Assembly: GCA_025449115.1 (NCBI GenBank)
Contig: JAHLKC010000029.1
Span: forward strand, 248,001-312,000
Source: Chytridium lagenaria
Taxonomy: Eukaryota; Chytridiomycota; Chytridiomycetes; Chytridiales; Chytridiaceae
DNA: 64,000 nucleotides
Direction of reading: 5' to 3'
Every line of letters starts with the position of its first letter. Within the stretch, counting starts at the first letter, position 1. Shown piece by piece: positions 22,753-33,466 of this stretch. The notes under the pieces are model-generated. The model ran no database searches. It was not told the origin of the DNA and worked only from the letters and a program-made list of their open reading frames with translations. The translations under genes and the position numbers were made by a program.

Positions 22753-25380
22753 ATGCCGTCAACAACGTCGACTAGAAGGTTACGGCACCACACTTCAGCA
22801 GCATCCCAAGCATCTTCATCCGCAACTCGAATCGCCCTGAAACTCTCCTCAATGTCTCTCCTTTCCTTACTCCCTCTCTGCATCTGTCTCCTCTTCCTCG
22901 CAACATCTGCATCTTCCTCACCAGGTAACAATCCAATATCCGCATTCCACCTATTTCATTTATTCTTATCGATTCTACAGACGATGGCCCACAATTGGGT
23001 AGGAGAAACGAGGAGTATCAACCCATGATTGCAAGGGAATTCCCTCATCTCTTGGGTCCCAAGAGACTCATCGGATGGATGGATAGAGCCGTGGACCCTT
23101 GCGACGATTTCTATAGATATGCCTGCGGTGGATTCCAGGAAAAGTACAAAGAAGTGCGGCATGCGGATACATTAGAGCTTATGTCTCAAGCCAATGCGGT
23201 AAGTAGTTTTTTACTAGGGTGGTTGCCTGTCATGTTTTTAATCTTACCATGTCTCAACCAGCTTCTCATGGAACAAATCCTCAGTCAACCCATTGACAGC
23301 CTCGCTAAAACTGAAGCCGAGCGCAACGTTTTTAAGAAAAACTCTCGCCTACTACAACTCCTGCCTCGACAGTGATGCCATTGATTCTCGTGGATTTGAA
23401 CCCATCATCCCCATGGCTGAACGTATCATCGACTATTGCGATAAAGAGTTGGATCTTCCCACCTTATTCTCCAACCTTCATCGGATGCCGTTTATTATTC
23501 TTCCCAAAACGGCCTACACTAAAGTCGAAAATTCGGACCCTAATGATCTGAGGTTACAATTTTACCCAGCTGCGGCCTTAAATGCGACCAAGGCGACAGT
23601 GATCAAGACGTTGAGGCATTTTATTGATAACAGGGTTTTGAAAACACCCTACCGAACATTCGCTTGATGAAATAGCAGAGTGGATTGTAAATGTTGAGAA
23701 GATGAGTGTTGCGTTTGTGCAAAAGTTGAAGTAAGTCTCTAATTTCCTGTTAATACTTTACATTTGAAACATTCCTTGGTTCTGGTCTATCGCCTTTTAA
23801 CTTCTTCTTCAGCAAAAAGAATGACGAGAACGACGGCAAAGAGCCAACCAAATCAATTCATGTCCATGGATGATTTTAGCGAAAGAACCGGCATGCCCTG
23901 GAAGCACTACCTGAAAAACCTGAACCTCACTGGCATCAACGACGTCTATCTCTGGGGCAACGATTCCCCTGGATCGATGCCTTCAAAGCCATGAACAAGT
24001 ACAAGAAGAAGGACATCAAATATCTTCTTCTCTGGCGATTGGCTGGTGCCCACTTCTCCAAGCTTGGAAGGAAGTACTATAACCTTTGGAAGCAAGGATA
24101 TTTGGGCCGACGGGGATTAAAGCGGATTTTGATGAGACTCCGGATGATAAGAGGTGAAATTTTCCAAGCGGAATTGTGTGCAGGAAACGGGTATTCACTT
24201 TAACTACCTTACGGGACATTTGTTTATCAAGTATGCTTCAATGGTAAGTTTCTTTTCAATTACTTCACACTTTATTTCTCTTTTCTTTTATTTTTATAGT
24301 TCTAACTGTACTTTACACTATAGCAACCCAAAAAGCTGCCGCCGGTCAAATGATCGATACCCTCTTTGACTCCTACAAAGAAACCCTTGGCCACCTCTAC
24401 TGGATGGATGAAGATACTCGCACCGCCGCTCTGAAAAAACTCTCTAAGATGATTAAAATCGTCGGCTACCCCGATTGGATTGCCGACGCCAAAGCTGTCG
24501 ATGAATACCATTCCTTCCTCGAATTTCACGAAAAAACGTATTTCGAAAACGCCGTCATCGCTCAAGTCTTTGCAGAACTCTACCCATCGATTCATCAAAA
24601 GGGTCGCCGTCTTGAGAAAAAGACGTTACTATTTGGATTCCCATGGCAACTCAACGCCTTCCATTTAACCGATTACGTGCAGATTCAAATCAATTCAGGA
24701 ATTCTCCAACGCCCGCTCTTCAGTACCCTCAATCCACAACCCATGAATTTCGGAAGTCTAGGTGTCGTCATTGGCCATGAAATTACTCATGCTTTTGACG
24801 CATCCGGTTACAAGCTCGACCATAACGGTGTTCTCCGTCCCTGGTGGTCCGATAAGTCCACCCAGAATTTCGTCAAGGGCCAAAAGTGTTTTGAAGAGCA
24901 ATACGGGAATTTCTCGGTCCTTGCTTACCCCAATGGAACACGTCTGCCAATTAATGGGAAGCTGACAGTGTCTGAGAATATTGCGGATAACGGAGGGTTT
25001 GATGTGGCGTTGAGGGCCTGGAGGTCGTTGCCTAAAGTGAATGAGACGCAGAATAAACCTCTGGAAGGGTTTAAGGGGTTGACATCGTTGCAGGTGTTTT
25101 ATTTGGCGTTTGCGCAGACTTGGTGCTCGGTTAGAGATGACGCACAAGTCCGCTTTTTGGTAAGGGCTTCTTCAACCTTTTCTTTCCCAAATTTCTAAAT
25201 GCTTTGTTTTCATTTACTTACAACTATTCATTTTTATAGATTCAAGGTGACGCTCATGCGCCTAATGAAGCTCGTATCTGGGGTGTGGTTGCGAACTCTA
25301 AAGATTTTGGAAACGCTTTCAGTTGTCCAGTGGGGTCTAGATACAATCCCCCGCAATCCAAGAGGTGCCATCTCTACTAG
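22753..25380 (+). CDS. M13 (neprilysin-type) zinc metallopeptidase
   Basis: Type II membrane or secreted endopeptidase of the neprilysin/ECE family. A short cytosolic N terminus precedes a single hydrophobic segment (LLSLLPLCICLLFLATSASS). The ectodomain opens with MDRAVDPCDDFYRYACGGF, the family's cysteine-containing start. Catalytic motifs are intact: HEITH (zinc ligands and base, near 24777) in VVIGHEITHAFDASG, and ENIADNGG with the third zinc ligand E and the conserved D (near 24974). The C terminus reads FSCPVGSRYNPPQ then KRCHLY, the usual penultimate cysteine region. At least six introns; slips near 23340, 23975 and 24165. The expected size is about 730 residues, normal for the family. 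No neighbouring gene suggests its substrate. Confidence 0.92.
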
Positions 25381-26145
25381 AATACAGAATTTTCCTTCCC
25401 CCTCCCTAAACCGTGTAATATTTAAACCACAAAAAGAGGCGAATAAAGATAAAATGCATTTGTTAGATTCTTTCTTGTGGGTGACCAAGTTGCCATGGGC
25501 TTCATCTTTCCGCTCTTAAGATTCACAACCCTAAACCAAACCGCGTCACTGGTCTTGATGACCTAAACCAACCCGTCATATATATCCTTTACCGTTTTTT
25601 GGACATGGGACACTGAATCCCATCGAGCACGGCGTTGTGATGTTGGCATCTTTATGGACAAGTTGTGAAGCTCTTCGCAAGCATAAAGTATCGAATTTGA
25701 AAATACATCAGTCTCTCTTGTTGTCTTTCTCATTTCTTGGCAGAATCTGATGGGGGCCTGATCATTCTACTTTCTGCAGCTCTACCACTCATGTTGCTTG
25801 CGCAACGTAGCATGCAACAATCCATGATTACGAAACTGCAAAAACCTTTTTTTTTTACGGCTCTAATCATGATTCATTATCATAACTATTTTACTTTCTT
25901 CTGCAATTATGCCTTAGTGTCCTCTTGGGATCTTCCAAAAGCTGTTGCTCTTGGCGTCGTCTTTGTTTTCTTGCGTCAACACTTCTTGAAACTCTTGGCA
26001 ATGTTGAAAATAATTGATGTGCTCATCTTCATGTTGAGGCGGCAGGTTGGTCTCACAAATGGCTTGTTTCCAAGAAATATGATACCATACAGTACCAGTA
26101 GTAAATAAATACTAAAGTTTAAAAGTTTATCGGTCAAAGACAACA
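25381..26145. other. intergenic region
   Basis: An open frame at 25737-26108 would encode 123 residues of mixed hydrophobic sequence, but it has no recognisable domain, no good codon pattern and no support on either side. A small perfect hairpin GTTGC-TTGC-GCAAC lies at about 25794-25807. I see no supported gene. Confidence 0.4.
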
Positions 26146-29100
26146 ATGGCTGACGACTTTGAAGTGAGCTTTCTCAAGCTGCACACTATCGGAGTCTCTG
26201 AAACGGCTGCTCCCGCCCTGAAGCAAGTCGACGTCGACGTATGTGCCACTGTATATAAGGTATTTGATGATCAATGCATTTTTACTGTCAACTAGCATCT
26301 ATCACACATGTTCCCCATCGATTTATACACTGATGTTCTTACTATTGCTCTAGTCGAGCAGTGATGATTTTCCACTTCATGGCATCTCTCTGAAGTACCT
26401 GCACCAGTTTGCGGAAGCATGTGGTGGCCATGCTGCGCTGGAAGGCCTCTCCACGCAGGACGTCTGTACAAAGTTCATTATCCCGGCAACACAGAAAACC
26501 GGAACATCCGCCTGCGACATCCTGCTTTCCTTTGATCGACAAGACGCAGTGTCAAAGGCAACCTGGTTCGTCAGCCACGTCTGGAGATATCACTTCCTTG
26601 ATGTCCTTGATGCACTTGACTCATTCTTTTCGGATCAAGAACCCGAGTCCACCTTTGTCTGGTTCGACCTTTTCACTAACTCTCAACATAACACTAGTAA
26701 ACGACCAGTGGAATGGTGGAAGACAACATTCATGAACGCCGTAAAAAACCATCCGAAATTTCGTTGTTATTCTTCAACCATGGGACAACCCCGATCCTCT
26801 CACTCGCGCATGGTGCGTCTTTGAGTTATACGCATGCCGCATGACCAACAGCAATTTTAATGTCGCAATGACTCGAGCAGAGGAGCAGAGGTTTGTCGAA
26901 AACGTCTCAAACGATGCCGCGGCCTTTTACAAGATGTTGGCGACCATTCAATCCAGTAAGGCGACCGCAATGAGCCTTTCGGACAGAGACGATATATTCA
27001 GAGTCATTGAAGAGAATACGGGGTTCACTGAGCTGGATCGACTGCTACTCAGTGTTCTTTGGCGAGTGGATGCAGGGAAAAGTTGCTGGGACGAATTGAG
27101 AGCGCTGAAGGAGACATAAACATCGCCATGTGGGAATCAACGTTGGGAACACTTTACCAAGAACAAGGCCTTTATGACAAGGCCGAGCCTTTGCTCCTCG
27201 ACTGTATTGAGAGAACGACACGCGTTTGGGTGAGAACCATGGCGGACTCCTTACTTGTCTCAATAATCTCGGTCAGCTATACGCCCAGCAAGGCCTGTAC
27301 GATAAAGCTGAGCTTTTATTTGTCGACGGCCTTGAGAGGACGAAGAACATTTTGGGAGAGGACCATCCGGATACCCTTACTTCACTCCACAACCTGGCAG
27401 CTCTTTACAATAGCTTAACGCATTATGACAAAGCTGTGCCTTTGTATGTTGACTGTTATGAAAGGAAAAAACGAGTTCAAGGGGAGGACTACCCAGATAC
27501 CCTCACAACTCTTAACAACCTCGCTTTGGTCTACTTCAATCAAGGGATTTATGATAAGGCTGAACCTTTGTTTCTCGAATGTGTCAATAGGAGGAAAAGT
27601 ACTTTAGGGGAAAATCATCCGGACACCCTCAACACCCTTCACAACTTCGCACTGCTTTACAACAATCAAGGTCTTTTTGATAAAGCTGCACTTTTATTGG
27701 TCAACTGCGTCAAGGGAAAAACCCGTGTTTTGGGGCCGGACCATCCAGATACCTTAGATTCTCTTGGTTCCCTCGCTCACCTGTATGCCATCAAGGTCTT
27801 TACGAAAAAGCCGAATTTCTGTTTGTAGACTGTCTCGAAAGAAAAAAAACGGGTTCTCGGGGAGGACCATCCGAACACCTTTTCTTTTTCTCAGTAGCCT
27901 CGTTCAAGTGTACGCCAGCCAGGGTTTCTACGACAAGGCCGAACGTTTGAATGTGGACTACCTCGATAGGACGACACGGATTCTTGGGGAGGACCATCCA
28001 GAAACCCTTACTTCTCTTCGAAGCCTTTCTCTGTTGTACGCCAATCAAGGTCTATATGAAAAGGCTGAACCTTTGCATCTAGACTGTCTCGAGAGGACAA
28101 AACGTATCGCGGGGAGGACCATGCGGACACTTTTTGTTTCTCTCAATAACCTCGCTCTGCTTTACGCCAACCAAGGTTTCTTTGATAAGGCCAGAACCCT
28201 TGTACGTTGATTGCCTCGAGAGGACAAAGCGTGTTCTTGGGGACAGCCATCCGTCCGTCATCAATCCTATAAACAACCTCGCTATGCTTTACAGCAACCA
28301 AGGTCATTACGCCAAGGCAGAGCCTTTATATGTCGATTGCTTTGAGAAGGCGAAAGGTACTTTGGGGGAGGATCATCCAAACACCCTCAAAAATTATGAA
28401 ACAACCTGGCTGTTCTGTACACCAATCTAGGTTTAGCTGATAAGGCCAAAACTTTGCATGCTGACTGCCAAGAGAGAATGAATCGTGTTTTAGGGAAAGA
28501 CCATTTAGACACCATAAACTCTCTCGATAGCATCGCTTCCTTATATGTCAAACAAGGTCTTTACGAGAAGGCTGAAAAGATATATGCCGACTGCCTTGAG
28601 AGGAGGAAACGTTCGCAGGGGAAGATCATGTGGACACGATCACTGCTCTTAATACTCTCGCCCTGCTGTACTCAAACCAAGGATATTTCGATAAAGCTGA
28701 ACGTCTTAACATTGACTGCATTCAGCGTGCGAAGTGCAGTCTTGGGGAAAACCATCCAACCACCCTGACTTTCCTCGCTAACCTCGCACTTCTATACGTA
28801 CGCCAAGGACTCTTTGACAAGGCTGAACCTCTTTATGTCGACTGCCTTGAGAGGACAACACTTAATCAAGGGGAGGATCATCCTGATGCCTTCACTGCCC
28901 TTGACAGCCTAGCGAATCTCTACAATTCTCAAAGTCTCTATAAAAAGGCTGAACTCTTATACGTCGACTGCCTTGAGAGGAAGAAACGCGTCTTGGGAAA
29001 GACCATTTTGACACTCTCATCTCTTTGGACAACCTAGCACATTTTTACAATAACCAAAGTCTTCACGACATGGCTGAGCCATTATACATTGATTGCCTTA

Positions 29101-29621
29101 CCCGGAAAAGGAGTGTTTTAGGGGAGGATCATCCGTCCACCCTCCTCTCGATCAGCAACCTGGCAGCTTTTTACTTCCACCAGGGTCTCTTAGTCAAAGC
29201 GGAGCCTTTGCAGGTTGAAGTTCTTGAGAGGACGAAGCGTGTATTAGGAGAGGAACATCCAGACGCTCTCTTACTTGTCAATAATCTCGCAAAGCTGTAC
29301 GCTAAACAGGGTCACTATGATAGGGCTGAACCTATGCTTGTCGATTGCCTCGAAAAGAAGAAACTCACTTTGGGAGAGGACCATTGGAGTACCCTCGCTT
29401 CTCTCAACAGTTTGGCAGATTTTTATCATGGCCAAGGCCTTTATGACAAGGCTAAGGCTTTATATGCTGATTGTCTTGAGAGGAGGAAACGGGTTTTGGG
29501 GGAGGATCATCCGGATACCTTAATGTCCTGTAAAAACCTCGCCAAGCTCCATGAGAGTAAAGCGAGCACCGATGGAGCTGTACAAGATGAGACATATTCA
29601 AAGTGGTGCGTAATTATGTAA
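26146..29621 (+). CDS. TIR-like / 19xTPR protein with C-terminal CaaX box
   Basis: NLR-like sensor candidate. A short exon 1 (MADDFEVSFLKLHTIGVSET) leads to FPLHGISLKYLHQFAEACGG and STQDVCTKFI. Next is an alpha/beta module: ATWFVSHVWRYHFLDVLDAL, STFVWFDLFTNSQ, EWWKTTFMNAV, and after a frame slip FVVILQPWDNPDPLTRAWCV followed by FELYAC. Its order (FVSH strand, WFD, hydrophobic strand, WCxxE) resembles a TIR domain, including the Glu at the NADase position; this is inference. From 27140 come 19 kinesin-light-chain-type TPR units (LGEDHPDTL, DKAEPLYVDCLER). The chain ends CVIM, a farnesylation CaaX box. There is no NACHT or NB-ARC domain between. At least eight single-base slips (e.g. 26745, 27230, 28108, 28616, 28997) lie in homopolymers. 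Confidence 0.8.
27140..29560 (+). repeat. 19 tandem TPR units, 126-bp period
   Basis: The DKAEP-coding core recurs at about 27171, 27297, 27421, 27549, 27675, 27801, 27928, 28054, 28180, 28306, 28437, 28561, 28687, 28813, 28939, 29065, 29190, 29318 and 29445: 42 codons per unit. Units are diverged at the DNA level, so the array is old rather than freshly amplified. The near-constant spacing shows that frame breaks are one-base events, not unit losses. Confidence 0.85.
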
Positions 29622-29874
29622 AACTACTTTTGTGATATTTGAAGGCTGAGGAAAGCATCATCGGTTTTTTCGACTTGTATTTTAAAATATTTTCAATCCC
29701 CCTTTCACATTCCATTCATAAAATAATATTCTGCATATTTACCGGCAAATATGCTTTTTGTTACATTAACTCGGAGAAAGTTCCATCATGCCTGCCCTTT
29801 TCCCCACGTACTATTACTTAGCCAGTCTCAAAACAAAAATAGTACAAGTGGGTTTATAGTAATATTAGGTAATA

Positions 29875-32800
29875 TTGGTCAACTTGACAAACTTCATTTG
29901 GAAAAGCATGTTGCAAACTTTCAGATTAGTGAGATGCCAGGCCATGATGGCGTTGCGATGCACTCGCCTAGCGTCATCGTCCGCCATAAATGTGAATGTT
30001 AGGGATCCTGCATACCTAAAGAAGCCCTTACGGAAGACAAAATCAAAGGAATCGCGTGAACTCTCCATGTCCGACGACATGAATGTCCAGACGGTGGCTT
30101 CCACAAAACCAAAACGGTCTCCACCAACCGATGCAAGCGATGGGTATGATATTCGCCAATGCATCAATTAATAGTGATAGTTCTGATAGCAGCCCACCTC
30201 CGAAATCTTTAAAACAAGAGATCCTTCGCATCCAATCCCGCTACCCCAACCACATACTCCTCGTTCAAGTTGGCGGCTTCTACGAAATTTACGAATACGC
30301 TCCTTACATGGAAGAAATCGCACACCTTCTTGGTCTCACTATTGGCGGAAAAGATGTTCGATTTATAGGGTTTCCCATCGCGTCCCTCTCAAAATACGTT
30401 GAGAAACTCCTCGCCGCAGACCGTACAGTTGCTATCGTCGATCAAGTCCATCGGGACACCATGTCTCTCAGTAAGACATTCTCTCGAGATGTTGTGCGCA
30501 TCGTTACGCCTGGGACTGCGTTAAATGAGGACGTGGAGGCGAAAGAAAATACTTTTCTGTTGAGCATACATGCTGGGAAGGAGATGTGTGGATTGGCGTG
30601 GTTGGATGTATGTACTGGAGAGTTTCTGGTATCGAGATGCCATGCTTCCGAACTTATTACGAAGCTAGGCAGAATTGCGCCACGAGAAGTGTTGGTGTCT
30701 GAGAAACTCGATCCCATTCTTGCAGACTCTTTAAAGGCAAAATCAAAGACTTTGGGATTTTATCTTACCACTATACCCGCATCCTTGTTTGCTTTACCGT
30801 TCTCAGGTTCGGCAGTCAAGAAGTCGGCATTTGGGAGATCTTTGGACCCGAATATCCCTAACGAGGCTTTAAGAGCTGTCGAGGCTACGATGGCTTACGT
30901 AAAAGAAACTTTTGTGGCCCAAGATCTTCATATGCAGCCTTTGGAACCTCTGAATGAAGATGACGTTATGCAAAATTGATTCGGCGGCATTGATGTCATT
31001 GGAGATTGTACGAACCATACGGGAGAACGCGAAACGAGGATCCCTGCTTCATAATCTTGATCATACGAAGACGGCTGCAGGAGGGCGTCTCCTTTCCCGA
31101 AGATTAAGTATGAAGCCTGCGTAAAAAGGATAAGCGTTTGACATATTTACAGAAAACCCATCCACAAATTTTGATGAAATCACCCGCCAACTTGATATTG
31201 TGGAAGTGTTTCACACAAACTCCTCCTTCCTCCAAGAAATTCGTCATGTCCTCCCGAAGTTCCGGGACGTTGAGCGATACCTTCAACGTATGCGCTTGCG
31301 CGCCACTAAACCGTCTGATTTCGTGGCTGTCATGGAAGCCTTTCGAGCAGTTTCGACCGTTCGTGACCTCATTCATGATTACGTCAGCGCCATGCCACTA
31401 GTACCTCCTTTACCGAATTTTGTGCAATTAACATCATCCCTCCACGACTTCACCGACCTTATGACTCGTTTCGATAATCTTTTCGCATCGGAAAAGGTCC
31501 CTGCGAAATTTTCTGGACCTGGATTGATTTCGAGGGGATTGTATAGCGAGCTGGATGCTGTACAGGATGAGCTTGAAAAATTAATGCGAAATTCAAGAAA
31601 ACTTGTAAATTCTTTATCGGAGAAGTATGGTGCGTTTGTGTGTTTTCTGAATCAACACCATTTAATAATTTAGGTGTACCCGTCGAGGTGCAGGAAGATC
31701 CTAAGGAGGGGCCGTGCATTACACTGGCGAGTGGGAAAAATGGGATAAGAGCAGACGTGGCGAGATTGATAGATGAGGATGACGAGGTAGAGCCATTAAG
31801 GAGGCAATCACTGATATCGAGGAAGAAGTTCCGACACTCGGTAATTATAAATTTTTAAAAGGGATCTTTTTGACTTATTTTTTACAATGCAGGAATGGAC
31901 GAAGTTGTTTTACGAAATCAAAGCGTGTGAAGAACGGCATATTGCACTTGAAGAGTCTTTGTTTTTAAAAGCATGTGAAGAGGTTGTTTTTTTAAAATCA
32001 TTTTGCTAAAGGTTTAGGTCACAGCGAGGGCTGATGAGATTCTCGAAACCTCCGCTGCGATTGCACATTTAGACGTTGCGTCGGCCCTTGCCCATGTTGC
32101 GCGAGATCGAAAGTATGTAAGGCCTGTGATCACGGAGGAACGTGGGACAGAGATCGTGGAAGGACGACATCCTGTTGTTGAGATGGCGCAGCTTGGAAGG
32201 GATCAAGCGGTGTGTAGACGGGGCAGTTGAAGCGGTGTAACTAATATACCTAGTTTATTCCTAACACGCTTAAATTAAATGACAAGGATAATATTTGGTT
32301 GGTGACAGGGGTAAAATTGTGTAGTGCTGAGGTGATAATTTAACCTTTTTTCCTATTTATTGTCTTTATAAATAGCCTAACATGGGAGGAAAAAGTACGT
32401 TCCTTCGTCAATGGTAAGACGAATATGAATTTTTGTACTCTTTTACTCAATGTTTCTATACAGCGCCATCATATCCGTCATGGCTCAGGCCGGCTGCTTC
32501 GTTCCTGCCTCCTACGCTCGCCTCGGTATAGTCGACCGCATTTTTTCCCGTGTAGGATCCAGCGACGACCTTGGCTCAAACCAATCGACATTTATGGTAC
32601 TTGCGATTCGCTATCAAATCCTCATGTATTGTATTGTATAGGTTGAAATGGCTGAAACTGCCAATATTCTCAAAAACGCAACTCCGCGTAGTCTCGTTAT
32701 CATGGATGAAGTGGGGAGAGGCACGTCCACGCATGATGGTGTATCACTTGCCCTTGCCATTATAAAGCATTTGATGCATGTGAACAAGGCTAGGACGATT

Positions 32801-33171
32801 TTCGCGACACATTATCATGAACTACCGGAATTGTTGGGTGCATTTTTGGATGAGAACGCAAGGGGCGTGAAGTTTGTGAAGACTCTGATCCATGTGGAGA
32901 AGGTGAATTGCGATAAAAGTTAGGGGTGTTAACTTCCTTTCTTTCTCTTTTTTTATCTTTTTGAAAGGATGGAAGATTTAGCTTTTTGTATGAGATTAAG
33001 GAGGGATAGCTAATGCATCTTATGGCATTGAGGTGGCAAAACTGGCAGGTTCGCAATTTAGAAGCAGATTCTCGACTTACTATGTTTAAAGGTTTACCGC
33101 AGGAAGTGATTGATATGTCGTTTTCCATTCGCCAACACCTCGATGAGCAGAGTCGACAGCGAAATACATGA
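29875..33171 (+). CDS. MSH1: mitochondrial MutS homologue MSH1
   Basis: Mismatch-binding ATPase that maintains mitochondrial DNA. The N terminus (start at 29875 or 29908) is Arg/Ser-rich and free of acids ([23 protein letters not shown]), fitting a mitochondrial presequence. Domain I has [18 protein letters not shown], with the F-x-E mismatch-reading motif (FYE). The connector has [20 protein letters not shown]. Lever and clamp regions follow (31200-32200). The ATPase domain has Walker [13 protein letters not shown] (about 32383, just after an intron), the [13 protein letters not shown] loop (32559), Walker [13 protein letters not shown] (32697) and the ATHYHEL switch. The C terminus reads IEVAKLAG then [16 protein letters not shown]. 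About ten short introns; one near 30140 would be only 31 nt. A slip near 32997 (GAGGGATAGC, one G short) breaks the YEIKEG region. Confidence 0.9.
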
Positions 33172-33466
33172 CATGACTCTCACTTCGTCATATTACTCCT
33201 TTTCCTATTCAGTTTTTATATTTCGCGTTATGAATCGTAAACGCGCTGTTTTTTTGTCTTTTTATTGTTTGGTTTGTTGCTGAATCAAGGATGAAACAAA
33301 TAAAGGGGGTGGATTTAATTCGTCTTATGCCTGTACAAAGGTAGGTAGTAAGGCTACAGAAAATAAGTTGAAGGAAATAGAGGAAAAATGCGGAAACAAG
33401 AAAAAAGAACAACAAGCCATCACCAACAACCCTTCTCCTTATCCATTCATTTTTATTTTAAGTTGT

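Noticed and set aside
25737..26108. 123-residue open frame between the M13 and TPR genes
   Set aside because: No domain, no splice partners, mixed hydrophobic composition typical of T-rich non-coding DNA.
27140..29560. Regular 126-bp periodicity considered as a CRISPR or satellite array
   Set aside because: Each unit translates as a TPR with conserved residues; units are coding and diverged, without spacers.
26146..29621. Interpretation of the TPR gene as a pseudogene because of many frame breaks
   Set aside because: Breaks are single bases in homopolymers, like those in essential genes of this contig, and conserved residues persist on both sides of every break.
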